Origin: Sphaerosporella brunnea
Taxonomy: Eukaryota > Ascomycota > Pezizomycetes > Pezizales > Pyronemataceae
Reading direction: 5' to 3'
Length of the DNA stretch: 64,000 nucleotides
Assembly: GCA_008704415.1 (NCBI GenBank)
Contig: VXIS01000060.1
Location: 120,677-184,676 of the forward strand
Shown here in pieces: positions 44,476 to 55,117 of this stretch. The position numbers and the translations under genes are program-made. A model generated the notes under the pieces. It did not search any database. It worked only from the letters and a program-made list of their open reading frames with translations, and was not told the origin of the DNA. Numbering within the stretch: the stretch's first letter is position 1; each line of letters starts with the position of its first letter.

Positions 44476-45715
44476 TTGATGTGATAATGGCTCCCTCCGG
44501 CCTTTAACCAGTACTCCTACCTACCAAGTACCACCACCACACACACAACCCACAAATTGAGCCGTCAATGGTCCTTTTCCAGGAGTCGTAAAAAAAAAAA
44601 TTCCATGGGGAGGAAGTGATATCCCCGATAGCCGCGGTTAAATCACTGGGTAGTTTATCACAATCACAATCACAATCACGATGCAGATTGTTCCAGACGC
44701 TCAAGTCATGATCACCACCACCGCGGCGGTGCAGTTGAAGTGGCTTCTGCAGGTTCCGAAGAAACACTAGTACTAGGCTCGTTGAAATTAATTGACGGTA
44801 TCAACCATGGGCAAGGTTGTGGTTGTTGTTGTGGAGACGGGAACTCAGTTTTAAATTGCTGTATTAAGTAAGATAAGATAAGATATTGATCTACTAGCAC
44901 AGGACCCGTCAAATCAAAGCCCGCCGGGCTATCCAGAACGGTCAGTGTTCACATAGCCAGCCGCCTGGTATCTGTTTGGGCAACAGAACCTTGCAGGAGT
45001 GCTTCCTTCACCGGACAGCACTTTGTCTTTCAAAGTCCCGGTTGCTGGCTTCGAGCCAGACTGTACGTACTAGGGGGAAAAGTCGCAGTTTTCCTAATTT
45101 TACGGCTAAATCACTCACTTTTCACCACCTTACCAAAAATCGCCATTTGGTCCAAAAAACTGACCGCTGGCCTGGAATGTAGAAAAACACAAGGAATTCA
45201 ATCTCCGAAGAATCCGAGCAAAATTGGAGGTGCTATGAGCTGGGAGCTTTTCGGAAGGCGATTTTGTATGGGGCCTGATGCAAAAAGTGGCTTGACAACA
45301 CTCTGCCGAGGAAATTTATGAATTGCGTGGTGGTGGTTAGATACAGGTCTCAACACGAGCGCTTTGGCGGTGAAGGCGCAGATTTCCCATTATTTTTGTC
45401 CTATGACTGTACGAGTATATCAAGCCAGCCGGGCGGGCGTCTTTATGCCGCCCGGCTTCCAGCCATGATTGAGGCTGGCGTTTGAGAACACTGACCGATG
45501 TGACAGACTCACCTTGATCTTCATATACGGTGCTCTCGTCTTTGCAACTAGTGTGTGCTGTGCTGATGTTGGTTGGTTGGCATATGAAGTAGATACAACA
45601 TACCAAAGTGCGGGAGCTAATCCTTGTTCTGACTTTTGCACGGACCACAAGGGTTGCCCCGCCATCATCCCATCTTCGACCCCACCACCACCATCCTGCC
45701 TCTGCATCCACAAAA
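44476..45715. other. 1.2-kb region before the GIR2-like gene
   Basis: It contains a (CACAAT)-type short repeat (about 44660-44680). The end of the region should hold the GIR2 promoter and leader. No gene or transposon end is recognised. Confidence 0.4.
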
Positions 45716-46508
45716 ATGGCAACCGAAGAACAAAGCGAAGAGCTCGAAGTGCTACAGTCCATCTACCCGGACGAGCTGCAAGGTAACGAACACCATCACC
45801 ACCACCGCCACCCGCGGCAACAACTCCCAACCCAAAGCTGACTCGAAGCCAATACCAGTTCTCACGCCGACCTCCTTCCGCATAAAGCTCCTGCTCGACC
45901 CTCCACCCGTCCCGGGCCTGAACCCCAGCGACGAAGATGACGAAGACCCCGCGCCCGTGCTGCTACTACACGTTTCCTACCCGCCGGCATACCCGCACGT
46001 CGCGCCGGACCTAGACGTAACTTTCGAGGAAGGCTCGCCGACTTCACTGCTTTCGTTTCCGGAGGACAAAGCCACCTTGCTAGGCGCGTTGAAGGAGACG
46101 ATTGAGGAGAACCTTGGCATGGCGATGGTGTTCACTTTGACGTCCACGCTTAAAGATGCTGCCGAGACGCTGATAGTAGACCGGGCGACGGCCAAGGACC
46201 GTGAGCGCGAAGCGCTGCTGCGGCAGGAGGAAGAGAAGGAGATGGAGAAGTTCCGGGGAGAGCTAGTCACGCGAGAGCGGTTTGCGGAATGGTTGGTGAA
46301 TTTCGAGAAGGAAACTGAGGAGCTGAAACGGAAAGCGTTGGAGGAGGAAGAGGCGGAAGGAAAGAAAACGCAGAAGGCAGCGGCGAAGGAAACAGAGAAG
46401 AAGCTAACTGGTAGAGAGCTCTGGGAGCGTGGTCTTGCTGGTAACGCAGAGGAGGAGGAGGATGAGGAGGATACAATCGATGTGAGCAAGCTAAAATTAG
46501 GGAGCTGA
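45716..46508 (+). CDS. GIR2: RWD-domain protein, Gir2-like
   Basis: Two exons (45716-45782 and 45859-46508) give 238 residues. The RWD domain starts at the N-terminus (EEQSEELEVLQSIYPDELQ spliced to VLTPTSFRIKLL) and includes the conserved YPPAYPHVAPDLDV (about 64-77). A highly charged, Glu/Lys-rich helical C-terminus follows, with RFAEWLVNFEKETEEL, LTGRELWERGLAG and a final acidic segment. This order and size match Gir2/RWDD1. Yeast Gir2 binds Gcn1 through RWD and the GTPase Rbg2 through its C-terminus, modulating amino-acid-starvation signalling on ribosomes. It converges on the next gene with about 130 bp between stops. Confidence 0.85.
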
Positions 46509-46638
46509 ATCAAATAGAGCAGCACCCTAATATGTACTACTGTATTCCCAAGCCACCCCAAACAAGCCAAAGATATCCTGCAAAACGCCTTCCATTGTCC
46601 GTGTCTGTGTATTAACCCCATCAAAACTCTCCCATGAT

Positions 46639-47108
46639 TCAGACTTTCCACATATCACTCTCATCTAATGGATCACCAACCCAGCCTGTGGGGTATGCAC
46701 ATTAGCACCCATCCATCTCCCTCTATCCCCGCCCGCCCGCCCGCGTAGGGTACTCACGCAACGAAAAACCTCTATCCGAACACTTCTCCCTAGCATTTTC
46801 GGCCTCCTCCACCGCTCTCTTCCCCGCCCACGACGGACCCGGTGGCGGACCCTGCTGCATCACAGCGGCTCCAAGGCCGGGCGCTACATGCGGCTGCGAG
46901 TTCGGCGGGGAAACGGTGCCGGCAACAGCGTGGTGCGGTATGTGGCTGGACGCCGGCGGGGTGGAGGGAGTGCTGGACGGCAACGAGGCGTTGTCGTGCA
47001 TTTGGCTATCTTCGCCGTCTGCACAAACAAAAAGAGTTAGTGATCTCCGAGCAAGCAAGAAAGCAGGCAGAGAGGTGGTAGCTAGGAGTTACCAGAGTGG
47101 GTAGACAT
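46639..47108 (-). CDS. Small uncharacterised fungal protein (107 aa)
   Basis: Three exons (47108-47093, 47018-46758, 46685-46639), all with good signals: donors GTAACT and GTGAGT, acceptors TGCAG and CACAG, branches CTAAC and CTAAT. The product is 107 residues. The first 65 are Ser/Pro/Ala-rich. The C-terminus, GPSWAGKRAVEEAENAREKC then SDRGFSLR, spliced to WVGDPLDESDMWKV, looks conserved, with one amphipathic helix and a DPLDESD end that I associate with short unnamed ascomycete proteins. No domain name is assigned. No single exon gives a long open frame, so gene finders could miss it; the preserved frame over two introns supports it. Confidence 0.65.
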
Positions 47109-47588
47109 TATTGTGGTGGTGGTGGCGTGGTTGAGTTTGAGTTGGTGATTGTTAGTGCTGGTGAGGCAAGCTTTAACTGAGCCACGTGCTGCTTCATCCA
47201 GCACGCGCTTTCATGGTTTATCACTCGGCTAGAGGTTGAAAAAGCCCACACTTCGTGATGTTTGATTCTACGCACACAGTTTTATCCAACCCTCCCAAGC
47301 CCACAGGGCAAGCCAATGCAAAGAAGTACTACAAGGTGGTAATAACAAAAAAGAGATATATGAGACCGCATGGATATCAAGAAACGAAAAGGAAAAAAAA
47401 GGGAAACACCTAACAAGAACACGCTGCGTATATCATCCAATCACCATGAGCGCCGCCGCTATCAATCCCCAGCAGACAACTTCATAAAAAAGAAAAGCAA
47501 CACCCAATATAAACTCCATATAGAAAGCCCACAAAGGAAAAATAATAAGAAAGAGTTTGGCATCACTTGATGACATAGCCGTTTGTAC
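47109..47588. other. Region between the 107-aa and 604-aa genes
   Basis: Both neighbours are minus strand, so this is the promoter of the small gene and the 3' UTR of the large one. Its right half is A-rich (about 47340-47550). Nothing else is recognised. Confidence 0.4.
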
Positions 47589-49403
47589 TCAAAACATCTC
47601 ACCGTCATCCCCCTCGAGCACCCGCATGGCCTCCCGTAGCCTGTCCCTTAGTTCTCCCCGAGAACGTTCGCCATCTGTTTCCATAGCAAAACACACTCGC
47701 CCCAGTGCCTCTATGACTCCCTCAATCAGAACCCGGTCGCTGCGGCCCATCTTCAACTCCATCTCTTCAGCTCCGCCCATACCGGCTACCACCATTGTTT
47801 GACTATCCCTGGACGAGGCCGAAATTCCAAGCGATACTCCTCCATTTTCACGGTCACCGTCTTCGAAGACCACTGACCTCGTCCTGAATGTATCCATCGA
47901 ATCACGGTACCAAGAAGATGCCGGTATGCTCAGTTGTTGTTTTGTGTTCTGTGGAACATTTTTCTCGACTCGCGGTGTGTTCGGGCCAGAGTGATAGCCG
48001 TCGTCACCTGGTGATCCATTGGCTGTTGTCCACGCAGGAGGCGGCCGGAGTGACTTCGAGTGAAGCGGTTCATCTGCAACCGGGCTCTCCGGCGCAGAAT
48101 TGTTCTCATTCGCAGTGGCATAGGACGATATCGACACAAACGAGCCTTTTCTCTCCAGCGTGGGTAGCTGAGGGGGTTGTAAAGGGAGCGTGGCTGTAGC
48201 CGTAGACGCTGTATCAATGCTACTCATCGACCCTGGCGGGGTGCACTTCAAGAAAGTTGCTCTGTACATATTATTGTCGTATGAAAAAGCATCCGAGGTG
48301 CGGTATTGTCCAAATGTTGGCGAATTTATATCTTCGCGTCGAGGGCCCGTCGGAGTCCCAGAGCGATCGGAATCCGTAGAAGAATATCGACTCGATGCAC
48401 GTTGCTGGGATGCTATGTGCTGTGATGCTATATGGTTTTCCCATTGTTTTTCGATGGCGACGTCTAAGTTAAGCACTCGGCTCTCTCTAATCTCTTCCAA
48501 AGATGGCGTCGCAGGCGACCACGTCGATGTGGAATCAGAAGAACGCATGGAAGAAACGCTCTGCCGCCTCTTCATTGAATCCCTATTTTGCTCCTGCAAC
48601 GAAGTAATTTTGCCCCTTAAATCTTTCATCTGATCTCTCAACGCTCTCATCTGCTGGGTACTGTTACTCCTGATAACACCACGCTGTTGGGGTTTCTCCA
48701 CTTCCTCAGGTACACCAGCAAGTCGGTGAATATCACCACCGTACGACCTCTCCAACCCCAGACCCCGGGCGGGGTGAACAGCACTCTCACTCGATGTCCT
48801 TAGATGTACCGGCCCCCGTTCTTCAGCCTTGGCTTGCTGATTGTTGTATCTCCAATGTTGCGAACGCGAACCACCCGCACTCTCAGCCCTCGCTCGCACC
48901 GTTGGTCCCACGGCTGCCAAATTCTCCAGAAGCGCTGTTGGCGTTGCAGAAGGGGAAAGAATCAACGAGCTCCTTGCCCGCGAGATATTCTGGCCACAGA
49001 GATCCAGCTTCCGTTTCGCATTGGCCAAGATCCTTTCTGCTCGCCGAGAAAGATCGGAGTCGCGCTCGCCCTCTTGTCCATCACAGACACTACCCTCATA
49101 CATCGAGTCTCCAAACATTGAGGAGGCATCATCACCAAACTCCGACACTGTGTCGAACCCAAACCCTTCGATTTCGACGGTGCCATCTGAAAGAAACGAT
49201 GCGACGGAGACGGATCGGATGGAAGGCTTGGCCGGCGATGGCGTTCGTGTCTCGTTGTTCGGGTTAGGAGAATATTCGGCAATGTCAGGGAGGAGAGTTG
49301 GCGGCGGTTTCGCGACAACGGTTCGTGGAGCTAGAGTCCGGTAGGTGATATGAGATCCAGGAGCTGCCATGGGAGCTCCAGTATACATTTTTTCGTCGAC
49401 CAA
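47589..49403 (-). CDS. Uncharacterised Ser-rich protein with a central coiled coil
   Basis: A single exon of 604 residues. The first ATG (MVDEKMYTG) is used; another Met lies at residue 6. Most of the chain is Ser/Thr/Pro-rich and probably disordered. Ordered parts are an N-terminal block (SVASFLSDGTVEIEGFGFDT), a basic helix with RRAERILANAKRKLDLCGQN (about 120-139), a coiled coil, about 250-275 (MRALRDQMKDLRGKITSLQE), and a C-terminal helical block (RSDRVLIEGVIEALGRVCFA, then RGELRDRLREAMRVLEGD). Many SP/TP and RxxS sites suggest phosphorylation. It resembles cytoskeleton or cell-cycle scaffolds only in composition; no family is recognised. A long leader or upstream intron is possible because the next gene is 1.7 kb away. 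Confidence 0.75.
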   Translation of the reverse strand: MVDEKMYTGAPMAAPGSHITYRTLAPRTVVAKPPPTLLPDIAEYSPNPNNETRTPSPAKPSIRSVSVASFLSDGTVEIEGFGFDTVSEFGDDASSMFGDSMYEGSVCDGQEGERDSDLSRRAERILANAKRKLDLCGQNISRARSSLILSPSATPTALLENLAAVGPTVRARAESAGGSRSQHWRYNNQQAKAEERGPVHLRTSSESAVHPARGLGLERSYGGDIHRLAGVPEEVEKPQQRGVIRSNSTQQMRALRDQMKDLRGKITSLQEQNRDSMKRRQSVSSMRSSDSTSTWSPATPSLEEIRESRVLNLDVAIEKQWENHIASQHIASQQRASSRYSSTDSDRSGTPTGPRREDINSPTFGQYRTSDAFSYDNNMYRATFLKCTPPGSMSSIDTASTATATLPLQPPQLPTLERKGSFVSISSYATANENNSAPESPVADEPLHSKSLRPPPAWTTANGSPGDDGYHSGPNTPRVEKNVPQNTKQQLSIPASSWYRDSMDTFRTRSVVFEDGDRENGGVSLGISASSRDSQTMVVAGMGGAEEMELKMGRSDRVLIEGVIEALGRVCFAMETDGERSRGELRDRLREAMRVLEGDDGEMF

Positions 49404-51104
49404 AGGGGGAAGATTTCCGCGGTGATCTGAGTGCGGTAAATGCGTGTGCTCTGAAGGTGGGCAAGCGGAGAAATTGCAATTGAGGCTGGGGCGGGCGATA
49501 AGGTGAATAGAAATGAGCGAACGGCGTCGAGTTCGAAGCCGTGTTGCTGCTGCAAGCAGGCAAGAAGAAGAATGTAACGAAACGAACGCGTTAAAGTAAT
49601 GGAGAACAAATCGAAGGAACTTAGAATCGAAGGGCTTTGATCACGCGCGGGCAGCGGGAATCTCGTTGGCCAAGTGTCGTGTGGATGGTTGGCTGGAGGA
49701 AAACTACAGCGCTGGGCTGAAACGCCTGTGGAGTTGACGGGGCAGGCGAAAAAAAATAATAATCTGCGATTTCTCCCACGAGCTCTCGCAATGTTATTTG
49801 CGGATCTTATTTGCTCAATCAAGGAGGTAACCCACAACGTGGAATTGAGGGGACTGCATTCTGCTTGCTTTGGGACACCCAAACCCCACGTATTTCCGTT
49901 CGCTGCACTGCTGCCGCATTGCCGCCTGTGGTGGACTGTCGCACATGGGAATGCATATCTCGGCTCTCGTCTCCATATTGCCCTGTGTTCTGCTCCCTCT
50001 TGAGGGTTGGAGCTTGGGTGTCAGATTTATCCATGGTCAACAGACGCCATTCAACCCCTATCCCTCACAGCGCTTCCGGTGTTGTGTCTTGTTATGGCAC
50101 CCTGACGATAGATAGGCGCGCATTTGGCTGGTGCAACTTGCACGCGAATAGGTTGCACCACCGAGGGGCCAATCGTGACGACTTTGCCACAAAACTCTGG
50201 GATCGAATCATGGCTGTTCGGGCAGATTGGAGCGGTAGCTCTGCAGCACCGTGCGGCAGCGGATGATGATTTGGTCTCCAGACCTGTTTCACCAAAACTC
50301 ACTCGTGTTATGCATTCGCTCTCTCTCGGAGCGGGGATTGAACTGTGTTTGGCGCCATGCCATGCATGAAACCTTTTTTCCACGTGTATCATAGCCGGGT
50401 CTCGGGCGTCAAAGCTAGCCGCGCTGACAAACCGGCCAACCAGTTTGCATATGCGCCAACCACTGCATATGCTAGCCGCGGGGGGACGTTGATGCAGATC
50501 TAGCTAAGGGATATGAGCCTGAATCGAGGGTTTTTGAAGAATTTCGATGTTATGTAGGTGATGGCCAGGACCTAGAACGGTCGTTTGCTTGGGACATGTC
50601 CCAGACATTGTAATAGCGGGGAAAAGCTCCGGACCTTGCGTTTAAAGCAGTCTCCCGTCTCGAAGAGCCACAACCTACGCCAATCTCATAGAATTGAGAC
50701 TCGGAGCTGGTTGAGCAAATGACCACGGCCCAACAAACCGGGTTTTCAATACGTGCGGAGATGGAGCGCGGATGTCACGATCTTGGTGGACAACAAGGAG
50801 AGCTCGTGCACAACAGCCACCTTCCACAGATGGATCGCAGCCGGGCCGCCCAGCGTTGTGGGGCATATTTACGGCGATGTGTATGGTGTGCCAGAAACGC
50901 GTGTTTTCGAGCTTCCGGTCGCTCAGGAGCGTCACCAGGGGCAGTCTTTGTCACGTGCCCATGAGCTTAGTAACCAGAATGAATGTCACAAATTACACAG
51001 TAACTAAGATAGCTCAACTTAGACCGCAACATCCCACCATCCCACCCTGGTGCCAGGATCGCGTCACGACAAATCCATCCTGAAGTCCATATTCCGACTG
51101 GCTG
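49404..51104. other. 1.7-kb intergenic region
   Basis: It holds the promoter of the 604-aa gene and the upstream part of the HNH relic. Short ORFs on both strands are not supported. No inverted repeat or RNA gene is recognised. Confidence 0.4.
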
Positions 51105-51723
51105 ATGGAGAGAAAGAAACGCACCATGGAGGATGACATTCCCCCCTTTAGCCGAACTGCTGCTCTAAGGGCCAAACTCGCTCCGCTCGACATCGAAACT
51201 GATCCGACTTCCGGAGAATCGCTACCCGCGTCCACAACCAGCAGTCTCCCCGACTCAGTCTTGTCGGATGCACCTCCTTCGACAACTCAGTTTCTAGAAA
51301 AGCAGGCCACTGCCCTAAAGATCCTCGATGAGTACATCCCAGAGAGTCCATCCGACAAAACAGTGAACATCTTGCGAGCTATGATAAAACATATCCCTAC
51401 CCTGGGAAAAGAAGAAGTCTTTACCGATATCGCCAAAGAGCCGGATCTTGCGGAACTCGCTCGTGACTACATGAACTTTGTTGTCTTTCCTCGTAAGTTA
51501 TCGCTTCAGCTGCCTCGTCGAGCAGGGCTAAACCAGCATGCAGTCCGAGCCAAAGGTAACAGCACCCCGGCAGTTTGGTCCTTGTCTTCGAGATTCTTTG
51601 AAGACTCCTTACCGGAAGGCGAGTTCGAGTCGCAGCAGCGGGAACAGGCTCGCTTAAAAAAGGATGCTGTTTGATCAGCGGATTATTAGATCCTTCCTTC
51701 GACAGCGATCCGAGCAAGGAGAC

Positions 51724-52422
51724 TAGAGCTGGGTGGGAAACTGCCAAGAACGGTTGCCAACCAGTTGCCAACCTCCACGCGAGATTCCGTGGCCCGGGGA
51801 CGGGCCACAGCTACACCACCGACGAGTATCGCATAAACTCGCAAGCAACAGACTGGGCTACGTCACTGGCTAAGTCACTGCGCCATGTAGGCTTAGTGAC
51901 TTTGCCACATGGCGCAGTGACTTAGCCAGTGACGTAGCCCAGTCTCTTGTTCGCGAGTTTATGCGGTAGCCTCACAACATATGATAGCGCGTCGCCAAAT
52001 AATTTAAAACACGAAATTTAAAGCTAGTGGAAATGGTCCGAGTGCTCAGCAGTGAAGATAAAGCTCATCTGCACCTACGAGTGCCGGCCCGTGAATGGTT
52101 CTGCTCACCCGCACAATTTCTCTCCTTCGACAGCTTCCCCAGCAGAACTCCTCAGCCACTTCCCTAGGAGACACTCCTCTATACAAAAAAATATATATAT
52201 ACAGAAGGTACGACTGCTATTCTTTTGAATGATGAGGCAGTGTACTTACAAATTGTAGCAGAATGCCGGTGGCTCCTTTAGCAGAACTCGCCCCAGCAAA
52301 AAACAGGCCTCGTGTGTATTACTAAAAGCACATGACCGTACGGTTGCCAACCGATTTTTGCTGTAGCGCGGTTGTCAACCCCGTCGGAGGTTGTTTACCT
52401 ACGGGTTTCCCACCCAGCTCTA
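51724..52422. mobile_element. 699-bp hAT-like MITE in the HNH gene
   Basis: The element ends are perfect 18-bp inverted repeats, TAGAGCTGGGTGGGAAAC. It is flanked by the 8-bp direct repeat AAGGAGAC (51716-51723 and 52423-52430), the target size of hAT transposons. Subterminal copies of GGTTGCCAACC and close variants occur near both ends (about 51755-51770, 52341-52351, 52371-52380). No transposase is encoded. It contains a second MITE at 51829-51966. Confidence 0.9.
51829..51966. mobile_element. 138-bp foldback MITE nested in the hAT-like element
   Basis: Almost the whole element is one long inverted repeat: ends TCGCATAAACTCGC and, inward from the right, CCGCATAAACTCGC, arms running through GACTGGGCTACGTCACTGGC and AAGTCACTGCGCCATGT. 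It is flanked by TA (51827-51828 and 51967-51968). Its termini match the 473-bp MITE at 14379. RNA from it would form a long hairpin. It inserted after the hAT-like element. Confidence 0.9.
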
Positions 52423-52986
52423 AAGGAGACTATCGAAACGGAGGCCGCACACATTGTCCCATTTGCCATGGCATCGTTTTCCGAAGTACAGAGACCATGG
52501 GCGGAGCAGATATGGTCCGAAATTCACCGATTGTTCCCGGATGTCAAGGATTTTAAGCCAGAGCATATAAACGATCCATCAAACTGCTTAACACTCGAAG
52601 CAAATCTCCACAAACAATTCGGCAAACTGAACTGGGCTCTAGAACTTACGGTAACATTTCATGCTGGTTTACCTTGTCAACATACTAATTGCGGTACATA
52701 GACCAAGCCGAACACTTACAAATTTGTAAGCTTTTCAAAACTACCTTCCGGAATTCGAAAAATGGGGCTTTTGCCCAATGAATACGTCACCTTCGTGGCC
52801 CACGGCGGCCGCTACCCCTTACCCCGCCCATCACTCCTAAATCTCCATGCGGCTGTAGCCCACATCTACCACGCGTCAGGTATGTCGGACGATTTCGAGC
52901 AAATCCTCGAGGCGCGCACGCAGATCACTTGCCTTGCCTCCGACGGTAGTACCCCAATCGCACAGGTGCTGATGATGGTGATTTAA

Positions 52987-53854
52987 ACTGGATATAGCTT
53001 CTATAAGGTGGGCTTCACATCCTTTTGTTTTTAACGCGAGTCGACCATTTGTTGACGATATATTCAGGGATGTATAGACGATGGCGTTTGGGCATTTCGG
53101 CGTTTGTTGGAAGATTGGCGTCTTGGGTCTTGGTCTTGGGTCTTGGGGTTTTTTATGCACTTGCTCTTGCAGTATCTTTACTCTGTACCGACAAACTTTC
53201 TGCGGCCCTTGCTTTTCTCTTCTTCCCGTGATTTCAGGTTACCTACTCTAGAGTCTAGATACATGTGAGGGAAGTGTAGGAGGAGGAGCGACAGTTTGTA
53301 TTGAGCTGATATATATCTAGAAACAAGGAGACGGGCGCCCTATTTATTCAGGCGCCCTCGCCTCTCTATCCTCTAGAGCCTCGCTACATATTGCAGTGTT
53401 GTTTCAACACGTCACCTTCTTTTATCAATGACGCTGTTAGACTCCTTATCAGGAGTCCCAACAGTAATAGATTGATCCTTTTCCGATTTGTGGCTGTACT
53501 TCATCCAGACGGCCCCTATCACAAAAGCTACCAGTCCGTAAACTGTATTAATGTAGTTGTCTGGAGTATTGCACTCACGGATTTGCGATCCCGGAGAGAA
53601 TCGCCCGATCGACTCACCTTGATCAACAGCAAACTCTACGGTAGTGATATAGAAAGCAAATCTCTAGCTGGAGGATAGACAAGTGCCTAAGTACCCTGCG
53701 TGAGCAGCCGATGTATCTGTTTGTCTCTGTTCATGATTGAGTAACAAAAGCAAATTTAAAACCCATGGCCACCTTCTAGAACAGAAGGCCAGCCGAACCA
53801 GCCGTGATGCAGGGGAAAACGGGTTCTAGATGTTAAGAAGCAAGTAGATGCATA
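52987..53854. other. Region downstream of the HNH relic
   Basis: No gene is recognised. It includes the relic's 3' region and CTCTAGAGCC-type short repeats near 53370-53385. The region ends at the solitary MITE terminus at 53855. Confidence 0.35.
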
Positions 53855-53892
53855 CCGCATAAACCCAGAAGCAAGAGACTCGACGGCGCGAA
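53855..53892. mobile_element. Solitary terminus of the TA-flanked MITE family
   Basis: Begins CCGCATAAACCCAGAAGCAA and continues through GAGACTCGACGGCGCGAA, nearly identical to the right terminus of the 473-bp MITE. TA precedes it. I found no matching inverted end downstream, so it is probably a truncated or decayed copy; similarity stops at about 53892. Confidence 0.7.
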
Positions 53893-55117
53893 AGCATAAT
53901 AGGAGGTGGTGGTGGAATGTACTGATTCGCAGTGGTGTGCAGGTCAACCGGCAGCCGAGATCTCAAAACGCGCGACCGTGACGTGACCCATCAATTTCCC
54001 TTCTGTACTTGTCGGCGTACCGTAAATTCGCAGTAGCCGCCAAACATGGAATTCCATTCTCGAGTTATCTGGCCAGACAGAGAGGTTTTGGGGGAACAAA
54101 CCCGATGGTGAGGAAATAAATGCCGAACTTCAACTTGCACGGCATGACTTCCGTTGTATTTTTCTTCAATCTGCGAATGCCAAACAGTTGAAGTGGTCAA
54201 CACGTCCTGAATGTCAACCAGCTCCCGGTCGTAGGGGATTATACCGATCCGAATCCCCTGTGCTGTTGCTGCCAAAATGGGCGTAGCAATTATGTCTTGC
54301 TATGAAAACGGGGGGTATCTACACTGAAACTGCCTGTTTGAATTCCATTCCTTTCGGCTTCTAAATTGATTCCGGCGAAGTAAGGTTAGTAAGGTGGTCC
54401 ACAAAACGGCGGAAATGTGTAGTGCAAAAAGGGGCAAGGATTCGTCAGTTGAAACTAGAGGTGGCGGGCAGATCCCTTGCCCCCCGGCCCCGCCCATACT
54501 TTAAAATCATTCGGCGCAGATCTCAGGCACCAAGGCTGAATCAAGCCCCGCAAAATCCCCAAAGATGGATGTTCGCCCACGGATGTATATCGGAGAGGGT
54601 TCTTCAGTCAGCACATGCGTTTCGTTACGGCAAGAACTAACCCTCGTTTTGCCAGTGGTCCTGATCCTTGCCCACGCATTGACTCGCATCGAGCGTCTCC
54701 TCCGCTGCATTCCGCTTCGGGGATCGTCCAATCCGCAGGCGCTTGTTATTTCGCCTGTTAACGGCGGAAGTGCATGTTTTGCATTTTCTCCGCCAGCGTA
54801 CATAGAGCAATTCTACGTATCGCCGAGTGGCTCCCCCCTAGAAACGATGTATGGATTCGGAGTGCATGCCACGTTTGCCTATATCTTTGCGGCAGGGTGC
54901 ATACCGAGACAGGTGACGTCTAGACGGCTCAGTTTGTTACTTATGCTGCCATACTCCCACCACCCAGCTCTGAGTACTCTTCTTTCGTGGTTTGTTTGTT
55001 TATAATCATTAATTCGGTCTTCCACCAAACAAAAGTCTGTTCCAGACGTCCGTTCCTTTTTTTTTTTTTTTTTTTTTTTTTGCAGTCCTTTAACTGGTGA
55101 CCGTCCTATCCTTAAAC
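53893..55117. other. Region between the solitary MITE terminus and the membrane-protein gene
   Basis: No gene is supported. Small ORFs on both strands around 54507-55005 lack recognisable domains. A T25 run followed by GCAG (55057-55085) lies 33 bp before the next start codon and looks like a 3' splice acceptor, so the next gene may have a 5' UTR intron ending at 55085. Confidence 0.4.

Larger units (their letters stand above)
51105..52986 (+). pseudogene. HNH-endonuclease-like gene, broken by a transposon and a frameshift
   Basis: The 5' part starts at 51105 and has an intron at 51493-51555 (63 nt). The frame reaches REQARLKKD and stops at 51674. Reading continues one frame over with LISGLLDPSFDSDPSKE, so about one base is missing near 51667. 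At 51724 a 699-bp hAT-like element interrupts it. After the element and one copy of the 8-bp duplication, the gene resumes as TIETEAAHIVPFAMASF, the HNH core of the fungal HNHc_2 family, then HINDPSNCLTLEANLHKQFG, an intron (52651-52701), and the conserved C-terminal KLPSGIRKMGLLPNEYV to the stop at 52986. Intact relatives are about 350-400 aa proteins of unclear function. The flanks are otherwise well preserved, so inactivation looks recent. Confidence 0.85.

Noticed and set aside
54953..54972. CACCCAGCTCTGAG resembling the hAT-like terminus
   Set aside because: Similarity covers only about 12 bases, there is no inverted mate and no 8-bp duplication.
54565..55005. 146-codon open frame between the MITE end and the membrane-protein gene
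   Set aside because: Hydrophobic patches but no family pattern or start context; an opposite-strand frame overlaps it with equal lack of support.
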